A stretch of 8,532 nucleotides of DNA from assembly GCA_964575675.1 (NCBI GenBank), contig CAZNRY010000167.1, forward strand, positions 1-8,532, given 5' to 3'. A program made the translations under genes and the position numbers. Origin of the DNA: CAZNRY01 sp964575675. Its GTDB lineage: Bacteria > Eisenbacteria > RBG-16-71-46 > CAIMUX01 > VGJL01. Positions 6,734 to 8,532 of the stretch are shown here, piece after piece; position 1 is the stretch's first letter; every line of letters starts with the position of its first letter. Below the pieces are notes generated by a model. The model did not search any database and was not told the origin of the DNA. It saw only the letters and a list, made by a program, of their open reading frames with translations.

Positions 6734-7108
6734 ATGCCTGGACTTCTGGTCCGATTCATCGTGAGCGTTTTCGCTCTGGGCTTCACGACCGCGATCGTCC
6801 CCGGAATCCGAATCGAGGGGGAGAGCGATCTCAACCGCGGACTGGCGCTCGGGGCCGCGGCCCTGGTCCTCGGGATCCTGAATGCCATCGTGAGACCGAT
6901 CCTGATCCTGCTGACGCTGCCCATCACGATCCTCTCTCTTGGGCTCTTCCTCCTCGTCCTCAATGGGCTGATGCTCTGGCTCACGTCGGTCGTGGTGAAG
7001 GGATTCGAGGTTCACGGTCTCGTCGCGGCGCTGCTCGGCGCGATCCTGATGACCGTGATCTCCTTCGTCCTGAATCGATTCGTGAAGGACAAGAACGAGC
7101 GGCGCTAG
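6734..7108 (+). CDS. Small integral membrane protein, phage_holin_4_2 (PF04020) family
   Basis: 124 aa, nearly all hydrophobic, with about four membrane segments (around 4-22, 36-60, 64-88 and 95-116) and a basic C-terminal tail VKDKNERR. The central block LGILNAIVRPILILLTLP (46-63) followed by LGLFLLVLNGLMLWLTS (69-85) is the signature of the PF04020 family. These proteins are common, short and chromosomal. Despite the family name most have no proven holin activity, and their role in the cell envelope is unknown. There are no lysis or other phage genes nearby, so a prophage origin is not supported. It is divergent from the barrel gene with a 199-nt spacer and convergent with the decarboxylase gene. 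A GATACT in that spacer could serve as its -10 box, but no -35 is evident. Confidence 0.85.
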   Translation: MPGLLVRFIVSVFALGFTTAIVPGIRIEGESDLNRGLALGAAALVLGILNAIVRPILILLTLPITILSLGLFLLVLNGLMLWLTSVVVKGFEVHGLVAALLGAILMTVISFVLNRFVKDKNERR

Positions 7109-7155
7109 ACCGCATTTCGCACCACCGTTCGTCGCGAACCGCGGGCTAGGGTCGC

Positions 7156-7169
7156 GGCGCGCCGGCGCC
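7156..7169. terminator. GC-rich hairpin between convergent genes, possible terminator
   Basis: GGCGC (7156-7160), loop GCCG, GCGCC (7165-7169) lies directly after the decarboxylase stop codon on the minus strand and 47 nt past the stop of the PF04020 gene. The stem is short and there is no T-run, so termination is only suggested. Confidence 0.22.
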
Positions 7170-7170
7170 T

Positions 7171-8532
7171 TCAGAGCTTCGCCTCCCTCGCGGCATCGAG
7201 CACGTCCGAGAGCAGCCGTTCGAGCGTGGCGTCATCGCAGCGCGGGTGGAGGATCACGGCGCGGAGCACGCGCCGGCCCTGGTAGGACGGCATCGAGAGC
7301 CAGCCGTGCCCCCGATGGGCCACCTCCTGCTGCACCTGCGCCTGGATCCGATCGAGCCGCTCTCCGTCGCCCTGCTCCCCGCCTTCCGGGATCACACGGA
7401 AGCAGACGATGTTGAGGTCGGGTTCCGCGATGAGCTCGAGCCCCGGCGTCGCGGCGATTCGCTCGGCCAGCTTACCCGCGCGCTCGATCTGGAGATCGAT
7501 CAGCCCGCCGAGGTAGTCGGTTCCGAAGTGTTCGAGCGTGAGCCACAGCTTCAGGACATCGACGCGCCGGGTCCCCTGGATCGTGTACTCACCGAGGTTC
7601 GGTTTCTGCCACTGTCCGTTCTCGCGGCCATAGACGAACGGTTCGCGAACCGTGTGATCCAGCACGGAGCCGTCCCTGAAGAGGATCGAGGCGCATGTTT
7701 TCGGGACGTAGAGCCACTTCTGCGGATTCCAAGTGATCGAGTCCGCCTTCTCGCAACCGCGGAGGTGTGAGCGATGGCGTCGGGAGAGAAACAGGCTGCC
7801 GCCGTAGGCGGCGTCCACGTGGAACCACAGGTCGTGCCGACGGGCGATCGCGCCGATCTCTTCGAGCGGCTCGATGGTTCCCGTGACCGTCGTGCCGGCC
7901 ACCCCCACGACGCAGAACGGACGCAATCCTTGCGACTTGGCCCGTTCGATTGCAGCCTCGAACCCCCGCGGATCCACCCTTCCGCTCCGCTCGTTCGGGA
8001 CGCGCACGAACCCCTCGCGTCCGATCCCGAGCAGATTGGCCGCCTTGGAGAAGGAGTAGTGCGCGCTCTCGGAGGCGATGAAGACCGGGCGGCGTCCGGC
8101 GCCGGCGATCCCGTCTTGGGCGAACGCCTCGCCGCCCCGATGGTTGCGCGCCGCCCAGATGGCCTGAATGTTCGCGAGCGTTCCTCCGCTGACGAGGAAA
8201 CCGCGCGACGAATCGCCCCAGCCGAACGACCGGGCCGCCCAGTCGAGGATCGTCTTCTCCATCCCCGTGAAGAGGAGCGACATTTCGTAGGAGAGCATGT
8301 TGTTGTTGCAGGCCGAGACGATCGCATCCGAGAAGATCCCGACCGCCGAGGCGAGGGAGTCCATGTGCCCCACGTAACCCGGATGAGCGGGATTCAAGAC
8401 CCGGTCCAGGATCTGACCTTTCAGCACCTGCAGCAGATCGTCCGAGTCGCGGCCGGCCGCGGGCGGGTTGTAGGGGTGGCTCAGCAGTTCGGGGTTCGGC
8501 AACTCGTCGGGGACGGGGGGACGCGCGCCGGC
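7171..8532 (-). CDS. PLP-dependent group II (aromatic-L-amino-acid/glutamate type) decarboxylase, 5' end outside window
   Basis: The frame is open to the right edge, giving 453 visible codons. An internal TTG at 8502 could start a 443-aa protein, but the in-frame upstream residues (AGARPPVPDE) and the usual family length of about 470-500 suggest that the true start lies outside. Numbering from that TTG: HPGYVGHM (40-47) is the substrate-pocket segment; SGGTLANIQAIWAARN (105-120) is the cofactor-phosphate region; H148 in SESAHYS would stack on the PLP ring; HVDAAYGG (228-235) holds D230, which pairs with the pyridine nitrogen; and NPQKW (259-263) holds K262, the Schiff-base lysine. The residue before the lysine is Gln where dopa decarboxylase has His. 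The family decarboxylates amino acids in the cytoplasm to give amines or beta-alanine; the substrate cannot be read from the sequence. No neighbour points to a pathway. Confidence 0.88.
   Translation of the reverse strand, partial: AGARPPVPDELPNPELLSHPYNPPAAGRDSDDLLQVLKGQILDRVLNPAHPGYVGHMDSLASAVGIFSDAIVSACNNNMLSYEMSLLFTGMEKTILDWAARSFGWGDSSRGFLVSGGTLANIQAIWAARNHRGGEAFAQDGIAGAGRRPVFIASESAHYSFSKAANLLGIGREGFVRVPNERSGRVDPRGFEAAIERAKSQGLRPFCVVGVAGTTVTGTIEPLEEIGAIARRHDLWFHVDAAYGGSLFLSRRHRSHLRGCEKADSITWNPQKWLYVPKTCASILFRDGSVLDHTVREPFVYGRENGQWQKPNLGEYTIQGTRRVDVLKLWLTLEHFGTDYLGGLIDLQIERAGKLAERIAATPGLELIAEPDLNIVCFRVIPEGGEQGDGERLDRIQAQVQQEVAHRGHGWLSMPSYQGRRVLRAVILHPRCDDATLERLLSDVLDAAREAKL

Noticed and set aside
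6734..7108. Prophage lysis holin
   Set aside because: The family is named phage_holin_4_2, but there is no endolysin, spanin or other phage gene nearby. Most members are ordinary chromosomal membrane proteins.
1..8532. CRISPR array, IS element, integrase or tandem-repeat system
   Set aside because: I saw no regularly spaced direct repeats, transposase-like protein, or terminal inverted repeats with target duplications anywhere in the window.

Overview
The window looks like chromosomal DNA from a GC-rich Gram-negative bacterium. The evidence is strong G/C preference at third codon positions, a signal-bearing outer-membrane beta-barrel of the TonB-dependent-receptor type, and both Sec and Tat export signals. 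I cannot name the phylum. A deep-branching lineage such as Acidobacteriota, Gemmatimonadota or Eisenbacteria would fit, but that is a guess. I see no RNA genes, CRISPR arrays, IS elements or phage modules.

Layout from left to right: (1) On the minus strand, an exported fusion of a MEMO domain and an AMMECR1 domain (76-1635) overlaps by 4 nt (GTGA) with a gene that runs off the left edge (1-79). The visible 26 codons of that gene encode a twin-arginine signal. This pair is most simply read as the AmmeMemoRadiSam system with all parts directed across the inner membrane. (2) A 250-nt divergent intergenic region is followed by a plus-strand polytopic membrane protein of the GT-C / family 39 glycosyltransferase type (1886-3757). 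(3) Convergent to it is a 918-aa outer-membrane barrel protein on the minus strand (3778-6534). It has a carboxypeptidase-regulatory-like N-terminal domain and a receptor-type barrel, but no recognisable plug, and a C9 homopolymer lies inside its 3' coding part. (4) A 199-nt divergent spacer precedes a 124-aa PF04020 (phage_holin_4_2 family) small membrane protein on the plus strand (6734-7108). (5) Convergent to that is a group II PLP-dependent decarboxylase on the minus strand, truncated at its 5' end by the window edge (7171-8532).

Strands alternate gene by gene, so the only probable operon visible is the MEMO-AMMECR1 fusion plus the Tat-signal gene. The other genes look like separate transcription units with no obvious shared pathway. 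The most interesting points are the apparent periplasmic placement of an AmmeMemoRadiSam-type system, the receptor-like barrel without a canonical plug, and the C9 tract that could make that barrel gene phase-variable.
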